From positions 822,625 to 886,624 of the forward strand of contig JAEPQO010000001.1 in the NCBI GenBank assembly GCA_017640505.1: 64,000 nucleotides of DNA. Reading direction: 5' to 3'. Made by a program: the position numbers and the translations under genes. Origin of the DNA: Rhodospirillales bacterium (lineage in GTDB: Bacteria; Pseudomonadota; Alphaproteobacteria; Rhodospirillales; Casp-alpha2). Every line of letters begins with the position of its first letter. Within the stretch, counting starts at the first letter, position 1. This document shows positions 1 through 8,598 of this stretch, piece after piece. Under the pieces are notes generated by a model. It was not told the origin of the DNA. It searched no databases and saw nothing but the letters and a program-made list of their open reading frames with translations.

Positions 1-657
1 ATTGAAGTCCTCGAAGTGGACCCGTTCATCCGACCAGTGACCGGTAAGGGCCTTGATTTCCTCCATCAACCCCGCGGGGCCGCAGCAATAAATATGCTCG
101 CGTCCGGGCTTCTCGAGCCGATCCCAAAAATCGTAGGCATCGTCGGGATCACCCTGATCATGGTGGATCGTCGCGTTTCCGAAGTTGCGAACGTCCTCAA
201 GATAGGCCGTACCCTCCTCGGAACGGGTGCAATAGATCACCTCGAACGGCTTTCCGATCTTCGTGAGGTATTTCGCCATCGAGTAAATCGGCGTGATGCC
301 GATCCCGCCGGCGATCAGAAGATATTTCTCTCCGTCTACGAGTTCGAATTCGTTAAGGGGGGCTTCTATAGAGAGGGAGCTACCTTCGACGGCATCTTCA
401 TGCATCGACGAAGAGCCGCCCCGTGACTCGGCTTCGCGTTTGACGGCGATGACATATTCCGTCGGCGCGGTGCCGTCGTTGACAAGCGAATACCGCCGCA
501 TCGCGCCGCTGGGTGTTTCCACCGTTATGTGGGAACCCGGCGTGAATTTCGGGAGTTCCATGTCGGTCGACGGTACGAGTGTGAACTCCTCGATCTCAGG
601 CGTGAGCTGCCTTCGTGCCGCGACTTTCATGTCAATTCTGTCTGTGGGCGTTTCCAA
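1..657 (-). CDS. Phthalate-dioxygenase-type reductase (FMN/NADH/2Fe-2S), 3' end outside window
   Basis: The reading frame runs off the left edge, so only the first 219 codons are visible. It shows the FMN-binding motif RRYSLVND near residues 54-61, the nucleotide-binding loop GGIGITP near 117-123, and CCGPAGLM near residue 200. This is the phthalate dioxygenase reductase order: FMN domain, then NAD domain. The C-terminal plant-type ferredoxin domain should lie beyond the edge. I chose a TTG start at 657 because an AAGGGGGG Shine-Dalgarno lies just upstream and the resulting N-terminus (ETPTDRIDMKVAARRQ) looks like family members. An internal ATG at 630 would give a protein nine residues shorter. 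It is divergent from the Rieske oxygenase at 788 and probably passes electrons from NADH to it. Confidence 0.88.
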   Translation of the reverse strand, partial: METPTDRIDMKVAARRQLTPEIEEFTLVPSTDMELPKFTPGSHITVETPSGAMRRYSLVNDGTAPTEYVIAVKREAESRGGSSSMHEDAVEGSSLSIEAPLNEFELVDGEKYLLIAGGIGITPIYSMAKYLTKIGKPFEVIYCTRSEEGTAYLEDVRNFGNATIHHDQGDPDDAYDFWDRLEKPGREHIYCCGPAGLMEEIKALTGHWSDERVHFEDFN

Positions 658-694
658 ATTTTCCCCCCTTGTCAAAAGCCGAAGCCTTATGATA

Positions 695-727
695 TTAGAT
701 TTCTAAGTTTACATATTAGATATCTAA
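695..727. promoter_or_regulatory. Twin palindromic operator in divergent reductase/oxygenase promoter
   Basis: Two copies of one palindrome lie in the 130-bp divergent intergenic region: TTAGATTTCTAA at 695-706 and the perfect TTAGATATCTAA at 716-727. Their starts are 21 bp apart, which puts them on the same face of the helix. The same 12-mer recurs at 13100-13111. Placement between two divergent catabolic genes suggests sites for a dimeric repressor or activator of the MarR, GntR or similar type. The regulator itself is not identified. Confidence 0.65.
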
Positions 728-787
728 GATATCTGTCAAGAACGTGCTCAAACGGTGAGTTGAGCCAAAGTCTGGTGGGAGGCATTT

Positions 788-2068
788 ATGCTGACGAGAG
801 AAGAAAACGATCTTCTGACCATTGTTGAGGGCGATGCCCCGATGGGCACGCTGATGCGCCAGCATTGGGTCCCGGTTTGCCTTTCCGAGGAAGTGGCTGA
901 GCCTGATGGGACGCCGATCCTGATCGAGGCGATCGGGCGTCGCTATGTTTGCTTCCGCGATACCGATGGCCGGCTTGGTCTGTTGGACGAGCTTTGCCCA
1001 CACCGGAAAGCGTCGCTCGTCTTCGGCCGAAACGAGGAGTGCGGACTGCGCTGCCTTTATCACGGCTGGAAGTTCGACGTCGAAGGCAACTGCGTTTCCA
1101 TGGCGTCCGAGCCTGAAGAGTCGCCGATGCACGGTACCGTTAAACACAGGTCGTACCCGGTTCATGAGTGTGCCGGTTTCGTCTGGGCGTGGCTCGATAC
1201 CGAGCGCGAGGCGCCGGAGTTCGATCGTCCCGCATTTTCACCGGATGACGAGACCATGGTCTCGATCCTGAAAATTCGCATCCCGGCCAACTGGGCACAG
1301 ATCACCGAAGGTCAGATCGATAGTGCGCACTCGTCGTCGCTGCACTCATCCGACATGGTACCGGCGCGTGTTCAGGGCGCTGCCGCTGACGATGCGTCCT
1401 GGTACCGGCCGTCGACGGACAAGTCGCCCCGGATGCAGACGGAACGCACGTCTTATGGGTTCCATTACGCCGCCATCCGCAAGCCGATCAAGAAGGCGGC
1501 AACGCACAATTACCTTCGGATCACGGAGTTCATTGCGCCGTTTACGTCGCTGATTCCGCCGAACAGTTCCTACAACGTCGCCACGGTGATCGTGCCGATC
1601 GACGACGAGACCAGCCATTTCCACTTTATCGCCTGGGGCGGCAAGCAATGCCCGACCACAGAGCAGTGGCGGAAGTTCAACCACGCTCAGAAGGGCATCG
1701 ATGTCGATGACCGTTGGGTTCCCAAGCGCTGCATGGAGAACAATTTCCTCCAGGATCGCCAGGCCATGAAGTTGGGCAACTTCACCGGGGTCGAAGGTAT
1801 TCCGAACCAGGATCTGGTCATGTGGGTGTCAATGGGGCCGCGCGTGGACCGGTCTACGGATCTGCTGGGTTCGTCGGATATCGCGATCGTTGAGTTCCGC
1901 AGGCTGATGAGCGAGGCCGCCCGCGACGTTGCCGACGGCAAGCCGGCAATCGGAACGGTCGACCCGCGTGTTCCGCAGGTCACGATTTCGTCGAAGGAAG
2001 GTGTTTATTCGAAAGAGGATGATTGGCGATCGATTGGCCTCGACGACAACGCAACCGCGGCCGAGTAA
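788..2068 (+). CDS. Rieske non-heme iron oxygenase, large subunit (phthalate 4,5-dioxygenase-like)
   Basis: This 426-residue terminal oxygenase has a complete N-terminal Rieske centre: C70-x-H72 (CPHR) and C89-x2-H92 (CLYHGW). The mononuclear iron site appears as D178-x2-H181-x4-H186 within EGQIDSAHSSSLHS. Length and motif spacing fit the phthalate/phenoxybenzoate/4-sulfobenzoate oxygenase group rather than the shorter vanillate demethylase type. The start has a GGGAGG Shine-Dalgarno six bases upstream. The reductase lies divergently, and the downstream ALDH, TRAP importer and pca genes imply a product that enters the protocatechuate pathway. The substrate cannot be read from sequence; a phthalate isomer, a carboxydiphenyl ether or a methoxylated or alkylated benzoate are all possible. 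Confidence 0.9.
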   Translation: MLTREENDLLTIVEGDAPMGTLMRQHWVPVCLSEEVAEPDGTPILIEAIGRRYVCFRDTDGRLGLLDELCPHRKASLVFGRNEECGLRCLYHGWKFDVEGNCVSMASEPEESPMHGTVKHRSYPVHECAGFVWAWLDTEREAPEFDRPAFSPDDETMVSILKIRIPANWAQITEGQIDSAHSSSLHSSDMVPARVQGAAADDASWYRPSTDKSPRMQTERTSYGFHYAAIRKPIKKAATHNYLRITEFIAPFTSLIPPNSSYNVATVIVPIDDETSHFHFIAWGGKQCPTTEQWRKFNHAQKGIDVDDRWVPKRCMENNFLQDRQAMKLGNFTGVEGIPNQDLVMWVSMGPRVDRSTDLLGSSDIAIVEFRRLMSEAARDVADGKPAIGTVDPRVPQVTISSKEGVYSKEDDWRSIGLDDNATAAE

Positions 2069-2095
2069 CAGCAAACACAACAGTCCAAATAACTG

Positions 2096-2128
2096 CCGAG
2101 GCAGCCGGTGAATGCACTGATGCCTCGG
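2096..2128 (+). other. Hairpin between oxygenase and ALDH genes
   Basis: An eight-base-pair stem (CCGAGGCA / TGCCTCGG) with a loop of about 17 bases lies in the 121-bp gap after the oxygenase stop. The sequence after it is A-rich rather than T-rich, so it is not a classical rho-independent terminator on the + strand. It may stabilise the upstream message or separate expression of the two genes. Confidence 0.35.
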
Positions 2129-2189
2129 TCAAAAACAAAAGCGTCGAAAAAGGCGTAGCTCACAGGGTAGGTGAAATGAGGAGACATCA

Positions 2190-3671
2190 GTGCTTGAAAG
2201 CGCTCAAGAAGCCGTAGGGCGTGCATTACCGAAAATTCGGTTAGAGCAGTACATTGGTGGTGAATGGTACAAGGGCGGCGGTGCTGATCGTCCGGTCATG
2301 TCGCCGTCTGATGGTAAGTTGCTTGCCGTTGTTTCGGATGCCGATGCCGATGACCTGCAACGTGTCGTCGATGCGGCGGCGGAGGGGCAGCGCGCCTGGC
2401 ATCTCGCAGGGCCCGGTGCGCGGGCGGCAGCGCTGCGCGAGGCGGCGGCCCGTCTTCGCGCTCATGCGGATGAGTTGGCGCTAATCGATGCGCTCGACAG
2501 CGGCAACCCCATCACGGGTATGAAGTTCGATGTCGCGCTGGGCGCGATGCTGATGGACTACTTTGCGGGCGTCGCGGCGGAGGCGAAGGGCGAGACGATC
2601 CCGCAGCGTGACGGCAAGATTACCTATGTGACACGCGAGCCGCTGGGCCTGGTTGCCCGTCTCGTCGCCTTTAATCATCCGCTCTTGTTTGCCGCGGCCA
2701 AGATGGCTGCGCCGCTTGCCGCGGGAAATGCCGTCGTTGTGAAACCGTCGGAAGAAACGCCTCTTTCCGCGCTAAGGCTTGCCGAAATCGTCGGCGATAT
2801 CTTCCCCGAGGGTGTGTTCTCGGTGCTGACGGGGGGGCCGGAACTCGGCGCCGCCATATGCAAGTGTCCAGCAATATCCGCGGTTAGCCTGATCGGCAGC
2901 GTGCCGACGGGCAAAGCAATCCTGAAGGGTGGCGCGGATACCCTGAAGCGTACCCAGCTTGAACTGGGTGGTAAGAACGCATTGGTCATTTGCCCGGACG
3001 CTGACGTCGATGCCGCGATCGCAGGGGCGGTGAAGGGGATGAACCTCGGCTGGACCGCCGGGCAGTCCTGTGGCTCCACGAGCCGTGTCCTGGTGCACGA
3101 GAGTTTGCACGACCGCGTTGTCGACGGTATCGCCCGCGCATTCGACGCTGTTCAGCTCGGCGACCCGACCGATGACGCGACCGAGATGGGCTGCCTCTCG
3201 ACACGCGGACAATACCAAAAGGTGCTCGACTATATAGAACTGGCCTCTTCGGAAGGGGCCACCATCGCCGCCGGTGGCAAGCCGGAAGGCGTTTCTGCAG
3301 AAGGATTTTTCGTCCGGCCGACGCTCGTCACGAACGTCAAGCCGGACATGAGAATTGCTCGTGAGGAGGTCTTCGGACCGGTGCTGTCAGTCCTCTCATG
3401 GACCGACGAAGTTGAGATGCTCGACATCGTCAATGGTCTGGATGTCGGACTTACAGCATCGGTCTGGACGCGGGATCTCGACACGGCAATGCGCCTAACG
3501 AATCGAATCCAGGCAGGATACGTCTGGGTCAACGATTCAAGTGATCACTATCTCGGCGCACCGTTCGGTGGGTTCAAAAGTTCTGGCCATGGTCGTGAAG
3601 AATGCCTGGAAGAGCTGCTCGCCTACACCGAACAGAAAACGGTCACGATCGTACCCACAGGGACAATCTGA
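2190..3671 (+). CDS. NAD(P)-dependent aldehyde dehydrogenase
   Basis: A 493-residue protein of the ALDH superfamily (betaine/aromatic aldehyde dehydrogenase type). The catalytic glutamate is in LELGGK and the catalytic cysteine in GWTAGQSCGSTSR. The cofactor region is seen in VKPSEETPLSALRL and SVPTGKAI. The start is a GTG with GAGGAG about six bases upstream; an ATG is not available nearby in frame. Sitting directly behind the Rieske oxygenase, it could oxidise an aldehyde made when a methyl group or side chain is hydroxylated, or formaldehyde released by O-demethylation. No alcohol dehydrogenase is nearby. Family assignment is secure, substrate is not. Confidence 0.9.
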   Translation: MLESAQEAVGRALPKIRLEQYIGGEWYKGGGADRPVMSPSDGKLLAVVSDADADDLQRVVDAAAEGQRAWHLAGPGARAAALREAAARLRAHADELALIDALDSGNPITGMKFDVALGAMLMDYFAGVAAEAKGETIPQRDGKITYVTREPLGLVARLVAFNHPLLFAAAKMAAPLAAGNAVVVKPSEETPLSALRLAEIVGDIFPEGVFSVLTGGPELGAAICKCPAISAVSLIGSVPTGKAILKGGADTLKRTQLELGGKNALVICPDADVDAAIAGAVKGMNLGWTAGQSCGSTSRVLVHESLHDRVVDGIARAFDAVQLGDPTDDATEMGCLSTRGQYQKVLDYIELASSEGATIAAGGKPEGVSAEGFFVRPTLVTNVKPDMRIAREEVFGPVLSVLSWTDEVEMLDIVNGLDVGLTASVWTRDLDTAMRLTNRIQAGYVWVNDSSDHYLGAPFGGFKSSGHGREECLEELLAYTEQKTVTIVPTGTI

Positions 3672-3700
3672 ATCACAACCAAATGAATGGGAGACTCACC

Positions 3701-4684
3701 ATGAAATTCAAAGCACTCGCCATCGCACTCTGCGTTGGCCTCTCGGCCGGGGTGGCGCAGGCCGACCCGGTCAACCTGACGCTTTCCGGCGGTAACCCGG
3801 GCGGCCTGTGGTCGTTGCTTGGCGCTGGCATGGACAAGGCGGCCAAGGCGTCCAACAAGGACTCCGTCATCACTTACCAGGCGACAGGCGGCGGTTTTGC
3901 CAACATCGCCCTCCTTGGTGCCAACAAGACCGATCTCGGCATGGTCCATGATGCGGAAGTCAACCTCGCGCTGAGCGGGCAGCCCCCGTTCAAGGCGCCG
4001 GTCAAGAACATGATGGCCATCGGTTACATGTACAACTGGGCGCCGATGCACTTCTTCCTGAAGAAGGAACTTGCGGAGAAGTATAACATCGACAGCCTGG
4101 ACGACATTGCGACGTCGAAGGCGCCGCTGACGATCGGTATCAACCGGTCCGGTAACATCACGAGTAACGTTGCCGTATTCATGCTCGCACAGGCCGGTCT
4201 GACGGAAGAAACGCTGACCGCCAACGGTGGTAGTTTCGTCCGCGCAGGTGCCAACGAACAGGGCGATCTGATGAAGGACAACCGCATCGACATGGCGACC
4301 AACGGGATCTTCATCCGCCACTCGTCGTTCCGTGCGATCGACGAGAACGTCGATGTCATCCTCCTCACGGTTCCGGATAACGTGATCGCGGCGACGAACA
4401 AGGAGTTCGGCACCTCGACCTACACGATCCCGGCCAAGAGCTACTCCAAGCAGACCGCGGATGTGAAAACCATGGCGCTGGGCGCAATGGTCGTGACGAC
4501 CGACAAACTGCCGGATGCAGCGGCTTATGAACTCGGCAAGTCTTTTGCCAAGAACATTGATGAGATCCGCAATGTCCACAAGGCGATGCGTCAGCTGAAC
4601 ACCGAAATCCTGGTCAGCCAGACGGTTCTTCCTTTCCATCCGGGTGCCGAGCGCGCCTACAAAGAAGCGGGCATCCTTAAGTGA
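3701..4684 (+). CDS. TAXI-family TRAP transporter solute-binding protein
   Basis: A 327-residue periplasmic protein with a clear signal peptide (MKFKALAIALCVGLSAGVAQA, cleavage before DP). The mature part begins with the TAXI pattern (LTLSGGNPGGLWSLLGAGM) and contains the family's GGGFANIALLGANKTDLG segment. I chose ATG 3701, preceded by GGGAG, because the signal peptide starts there; the frame stays open upstream but that part is not signal-like. Its stop overlaps the permease start by four bases (GTGA), so the two are translationally coupled. TAXI proteins are often linked to amino or dicarboxylic acids; here the neighbours suggest an aromatic acid ligand. Confidence 0.93.
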   Translation: MKFKALAIALCVGLSAGVAQADPVNLTLSGGNPGGLWSLLGAGMDKAAKASNKDSVITYQATGGGFANIALLGANKTDLGMVHDAEVNLALSGQPPFKAPVKNMMAIGYMYNWAPMHFFLKKELAEKYNIDSLDDIATSKAPLTIGINRSGNITSNVAVFMLAQAGLTEETLTANGGSFVRAGANEQGDLMKDNRIDMATNGIFIRHSSFRAIDENVDVILLTVPDNVIAATNKEFGTSTYTIPAKSYSKQTADVKTMALGAMVVTTDKLPDAAAYELGKSFAKNIDEIRNVHKAMRQLNTEILVSQTVLPFHPGAERAYKEAGILK

Positions 4685-6603
4685 GAATTTCTCTTCTCGC
4701 AACGGGCCGGCGGCGCACCTTCAAAGGTGCGCCGCTGACGCTCCTGACCGTTGTCGCTGCTACGTTCGCCTGCTGGGTGATCTACGCGAACATCTTTGTG
4801 ATTTCCGACCCGCTCGTGCTCGGGATCCTGTTCGTGTCGAGCGTTTATACCTTGCTGTTTATTGTCATCGGACATTCCCCGACGGCATCCGACAAGCCGA
4901 CGATATTCGATTACGCGATGTCGGCTCTCAGTCTCACGGCCGGTGTCTTTTTCTTTATCAATGCGAAGGACATCGCGGACCGGATATCTCTCCTTGATCC
5001 CTTTACCCCGTCCCAGTTTTTCTTCGGGACATCACTCATGGTTTTGACGCTGGAAGCAACGCGGCGCACGACAGGTCTTGGCCTGACGGCGGTTGTCGGT
5101 GTGTTCCTGATCTATAACCAGTTTGGCTATTTGCTGCCGCCGCCTTTCGGCCACGGCATCTCCGATTTTTCGTATCTGCTCGATATTCTGATCTTCACGA
5201 CGGACGGCCTGTTCGGCGTGCCGGTCCAGGTTGTTGCCAGCTACGTCTTTCTGTTCGTGCTTTTCGGCACATTGTTGTCGAAAGCCGGCGGTGGCGACTT
5301 CTTCTTCGACCTCGCGGCGTCTCTGACCGGGAAAAGCGCTGGCGGTCCGGCGAAGGTCGCGATTATCTCCTCGGGTCTTTACGGCACCATGTCCGGTAGC
5401 CCCACATCCGATGTTGTTGCGACGGGATCGATCACGATCCCGATCATGCGCAAGCTCGGGTACACGAAACGTTTCGCAGGCGCCGTCGAAGTGGCCGCAT
5501 CGACAGGTGGCAGCGCGATGCCGCCGATCATGGGCTCGGCTGCGTTCATTCTGGCCGAATATACGGGAACGCCGTATCGCGAGATCGTTTACGCCGCCAT
5601 TATCCCGGCGCTGCTGTATTATCTGGGTGTGTTCCTTCAGGTGCACCTGCGCTCTGTTCGCTACGATTATCGGCCATACGAAGACGCCGTGCCGCCGCTT
5701 TCTCAGACACTGAAGGCCGGCTGGCCTTATCTGGTTCCGATTGCGATCATTATTGCCGTGCTCATGGCGGGGTATTCGCCCGTCTTCACGGCTGGTGCCG
5801 GGACGTTGGCGGTGGTGGTTGCCAGCGCCTTCACCAAGCGTACGCGCATGACGTTTTGGCAGGTCGTCGAGGGACTGGCGGAGACCACCCTGCGTATTCT
5901 GCCGGTCGCGGGGGCGTGCGCCGCTGCCGGTCTTGTCATCGGTGGTTTGTCGATGACCGGCCTCGGCATGAAGTCGGCGAACGTGATCGTGACCGTCACG
6001 TCGGGGATCGACGTTATGACGCTGGTGGTTGCCGCCTTCGTTACCATCATTCTGGGTCTCGGGATGCCGACGCCGTCCGCGTATATTCTGGCTGCCGTGC
6101 TCGTTGGGCCTGCACTGGCGAAACTCGGCTATCCAGACCTTCAAAGCCACATGTTCCTCCTTTATTACGCGATCCTTTCGGCGCTGACGCCGCCGATTGC
6201 CGTGGCCGCGTTGGCGGCTGCAGCGATTGCGGAAGAAGATCCGATTATCATCGCGGTGGGCGCGGTCAAGCTGGCGGCGGTGGGCTTCCTGTTGCCGTTC
6301 GTCTTCCTCTGGAACCCTGGAATCATGGGGCTCGCAGATCCCGTATCCGTGGCTCTGGCTGTGGTAGGTGGCATATGTGCTGTTTCTGCAATTGCCGTTT
6401 CGTTCGAATGGGTAAAGCTGCCCGGTGGACCGAATATGCTGTGGCCCATTCGGATGCTGCTGTTCGCATCAGCCGTCGCAGCCGTGGCGCCCATGGTCCC
6501 GCTTGCCCTGATCGGCATTGGCGTGATTGCCACGATTTTGGGCTTCTCCTACATTTACTCGCGGCGTCATTCCGAGGAGAACGACGCGATCGCGGCTAAG
6601 TAG
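4681..6603 (+). CDS. TRAP transporter fused permease (DctQ-DctM type)
   Basis: A 640-residue, almost wholly hydrophobic protein. The small DctQ-like part forms the first few helices, and the large DctM-like part follows, with conserved loops such as SGSPTSDVVATGS and GLGMPTPSAYILAAVLVG. Fused Q/M subunits are the norm for TAXI systems. The GTG start overlaps the stop of the binding-protein gene. With its partner it would form a sodium-driven secondary importer in the inner membrane. The C-terminus ends in a short charged tail. The next gene, pcaD, begins about 90 bases later on the same strand. Confidence 0.93.
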   Translation: MRISLLATGRRRTFKGAPLTLLTVVAATFACWVIYANIFVISDPLVLGILFVSSVYTLLFIVIGHSPTASDKPTIFDYAMSALSLTAGVFFFINAKDIADRISLLDPFTPSQFFFGTSLMVLTLEATRRTTGLGLTAVVGVFLIYNQFGYLLPPPFGHGISDFSYLLDILIFTTDGLFGVPVQVVASYVFLFVLFGTLLSKAGGGDFFFDLAASLTGKSAGGPAKVAIISSGLYGTMSGSPTSDVVATGSITIPIMRKLGYTKRFAGAVEVAASTGGSAMPPIMGSAAFILAEYTGTPYREIVYAAIIPALLYYLGVFLQVHLRSVRYDYRPYEDAVPPLSQTLKAGWPYLVPIAIIIAVLMAGYSPVFTAGAGTLAVVVASAFTKRTRMTFWQVVEGLAETTLRILPVAGACAAAGLVIGGLSMTGLGMKSANVIVTVTSGIDVMTLVVAAFVTIILGLGMPTPSAYILAAVLVGPALAKLGYPDLQSHMFLLYYAILSALTPPIAVAALAAAAIAEEDPIIIAVGAVKLAAVGFLLPFVFLWNPGIMGLADPVSVALAVVGGICAVSAIAVSFEWVKLPGGPNMLWPIRMLLFASAVAAVAPMVPLALIGIGVIATILGFSYIYSRRHSEENDAIAAK

Positions 6604-6695
6604 GGAGCTCACTCTATGCCTCACACGTCTTTGCGGCGCAACTGCTCTACGGAGGTTTGTGCACCGATATCTTTGGCAGACCGGCGGATTTCGGT

Positions 6696-7481
6696 ATGAA
6701 ACTCGAGCGCCAAAACGCGACCATTGAGGTCCTTGATGAAGGCCCTGAAGACGGTCCGGTCGTTGTCTTCGCCAACTCACTGGGAACGGCACTGTCGTTA
6801 TGGGACAAACTCTGCGAGCGCCTCCCTTCATCGCTCCGCCGTGTGCGCTTTGATCTGCGTGGCCACGGCGGCTCTTCGGTGCCGGATGAGCCGTTCGGCA
6901 TTGAGGACCTGGTCGGGGATGCCGAGGGTGTCATGGATGCGCTAGGCATCAAGGATGCCGCGTTCGTGGGACTTTCCATCGGCGGGATGATCGCACAGGG
7001 GCTGGCATCTAAACGTCCCGATCTTGTGCGGGTCGCGGTGTTTTCCAATACGGCGGCAAAGATCGGAGATCCAGACCTGTGGAATGACCGGATCAGGGCC
7101 ATCGAGGCGCAGGGCCTGGAGGGGATCGCCGACGGCGTCATGGAACGTTGGTTCGGCGAAGACTTTCGTGCAACCGACGAGGTGAAGTACTGGCGGCAGA
7201 TGCTGGTCGACACCGATCCGCAGGGATACATCGGTTGTTGCCGGGCGATCGCCGGCGCCGATCTCAGGGAAAGTACGGCTGCGTTGCGTCTTCCGGTTCT
7301 CGGGATCGCCGGAACGGCCGATCTTTCGACCCCGCCGGACGTTGTCAGGGAAACCGTTGCGACGATCCCCGGCTCCAGGTTCGAAGTCATCGAAGGCGCT
7401 GGGCACCTGCCTTGTGTCGAGGCGCCGGACCTGTACGCAAACCTGATCATGAGTTTTTTGAAGGAGACTGACTATGTCTGA
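6696..7481 (+). CDS. pcaD: 3-oxoadipate enol-lactonase
   Basis: A 261-residue alpha/beta hydrolase with nucleophile S94 in VGLSIGG, the oxyanion region FANSLGT, RFDLRGHGGS and a catalytic histidine in GAGHLPCVEAP. This is the classic PcaD pattern: hydrolysis of 3-oxoadipate enol-lactone to 3-oxoadipate. Context makes it certain, because pcaC follows with an 8-bp overlap. The start is less clear. ATG 6696 gives the usual N-terminus but has a weak ribosome site, whereas a TTG at 6657 in the same frame would add 13 residues and has GGAGG too close to it. It opens the pcaDCHGBIJF run. Confidence 0.93.
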   Translation: MKLERQNATIEVLDEGPEDGPVVVFANSLGTALSLWDKLCERLPSSLRRVRFDLRGHGGSSVPDEPFGIEDLVGDAEGVMDALGIKDAAFVGLSIGGMIAQGLASKRPDLVRVAVFSNTAAKIGDPDLWNDRIRAIEAQGLEGIADGVMERWFGEDFRATDEVKYWRQMLVDTDPQGYIGCCRAIAGADLRESTAALRLPVLGIAGTADLSTPPDVVRETVATIPGSRFEVIEGAGHLPCVEAPDLYANLIMSFLKETDYV

Positions 7482-7857
7482 TCGTTTCGATAAAGGCATG
7501 GAGGTCCGCCGCTCGGTGCTCGGTGACGCGCACGTCGACAGGGCGGAAGCGAACAAGACCGCGTTCGATGAACCTTTTCAAACGCTGATCACCGAAGGCG
7601 CATGGGGAACCGTTTGGGCGTCCGATGGCATCACCCCACGGGAACGTTCCATGTTGACGCTGGCGTTGCTGGCAGCCCTCGGCAACTTCGAAGAAATTCC
7701 GATGCACATCCGGGCCACGCTCCGGACCGGCGCAAGCAAGAGCGATATCCAGGAAGTCTTTCAGCATGTCGCGATATATGCCGGTGTACCGCGTGCCAAC
7801 AATGCGCTTAGTCTGGCGAAGAAAACATTTGCCGAAATGGAGGAAAATCAGCAATGA
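7474..7857 (+). CDS. pcaC: 4-carboxymuconolactone decarboxylase
   Basis: A 127-residue protein of the carboxymuconolactone decarboxylase/AhpD-like fold, normal length for a free-standing PcaC. Typical segments are TEGAWGTVWASDGITPRERS, LGNFEEIPMHIRATLRTG and FQHVAIYAGVPRANNA. It converts gamma-carboxymuconolactone to 3-oxoadipate enol-lactone, feeding PcaD. The start lies inside the end of pcaD, with AAGGAG eight bases upstream, and the stop overlaps the pcaH start by four bases. Translational coupling across the operon is therefore likely. Confidence 0.96.
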   Translation: MSDRFDKGMEVRRSVLGDAHVDRAEANKTAFDEPFQTLITEGAWGTVWASDGITPRERSMLTLALLAALGNFEEIPMHIRATLRTGASKSDIQEVFQHVAIYAGVPRANNALSLAKKTFAEMEENQQ

Positions 7858-8597
7858 GCAACCGACAGCCTGCTGAAACCACGCCATTGATCCCACGCAA
7901 TCGCGACGTACATCCGGTCGCATACGACCCGAATTACAAGACGAGCGTAACGCGGTCGCCGAACTTTCCACTTCTGGCCATGGAAAGCACGGTCACCGAA
8001 GAAACAGGGCCAGTGTTCAATCAAAATAAACTGGGCCCGCTCGACAACAATCTGATCATGAACTGGACGCAGGGGAAGGCCCCCGCCGTCGGAGAACGCA
8101 TTCTGATGCATGGGCGGGTCTTGGATGAAAGCGGCCGTCCCGTGCCCAATACATTGATCGAGATCTGGCAGGCGAACGCCGGGGGCCGGTATCGACATAT
8201 CAAGGATACGTACTTCGCGCCGCTGGATCCCAACTTCGGCGGATGCGGCCGAACCGTCACCGATGAGAACGGCCATTACCAGTTTCTGACGATCCGGCCC
8301 GGTGCCTATCCGTGGCCGAACCGTGCGAACGACTGGCGGCCGATGCATATTCATGTGTCCCTGTTCGGCAGCGGATTCGGTCAAAGGCTCATCACGCAGA
8401 TGTACTTCCAGGGCGATCCGCTGATCGATCTGTGCCCCATCCTTTCGACCGTGAAAGATCGCGCGCAGGTGGATCGTCTGGTTGCGCCGCTTGATCTGGC
8501 GAGCTCGAAACCGCTCGACTTCCTAGCTTACCGCTTCGACATCGTGATGCGGGGCCGCCGACAGACCATGTTCGAGAACAAGCCGGAGGGGATGTGA
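7854..8597 (+). CDS. pcaH: Protocatechuate 3,4-dioxygenase, beta subunit
   Basis: A 247-residue intradiol dioxygenase subunit. The iron-binding tyrosines and histidines of the beta chain fall in DENGHYQFLTIRPGAYPW and WRPMHIHVSLFG, followed by RLITQMYFQGD. These segments identify the catalytic ferric subunit. It cleaves protocatechuate between its hydroxyl groups (ortho cleavage) to 3-carboxy-cis,cis-muconate. It overlaps pcaC by four bases and is followed one base later by the alpha subunit gene, as expected for a hetero-oligomer made in equal amounts. Confidence 0.97.
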   Translation: MSNRQPAETTPLIPRNRDVHPVAYDPNYKTSVTRSPNFPLLAMESTVTEETGPVFNQNKLGPLDNNLIMNWTQGKAPAVGERILMHGRVLDESGRPVPNTLIEIWQANAGGRYRHIKDTYFAPLDPNFGGCGRTVTDENGHYQFLTIRPGAYPWPNRANDWRPMHIHVSLFGSGFGQRLITQMYFQGDPLIDLCPILSTVKDRAQVDRLVAPLDLASSKPLDFLAYRFDIVMRGRRQTMFENKPEGM

Positions 8598-8598
8598 T

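Noticed and set aside
2096-2128. Hairpin as a rho-independent terminator after the Rieske gene
   Set aside because: It is followed by an A-rich, not T-rich, stretch on the + strand, so it is listed only as a hairpin.
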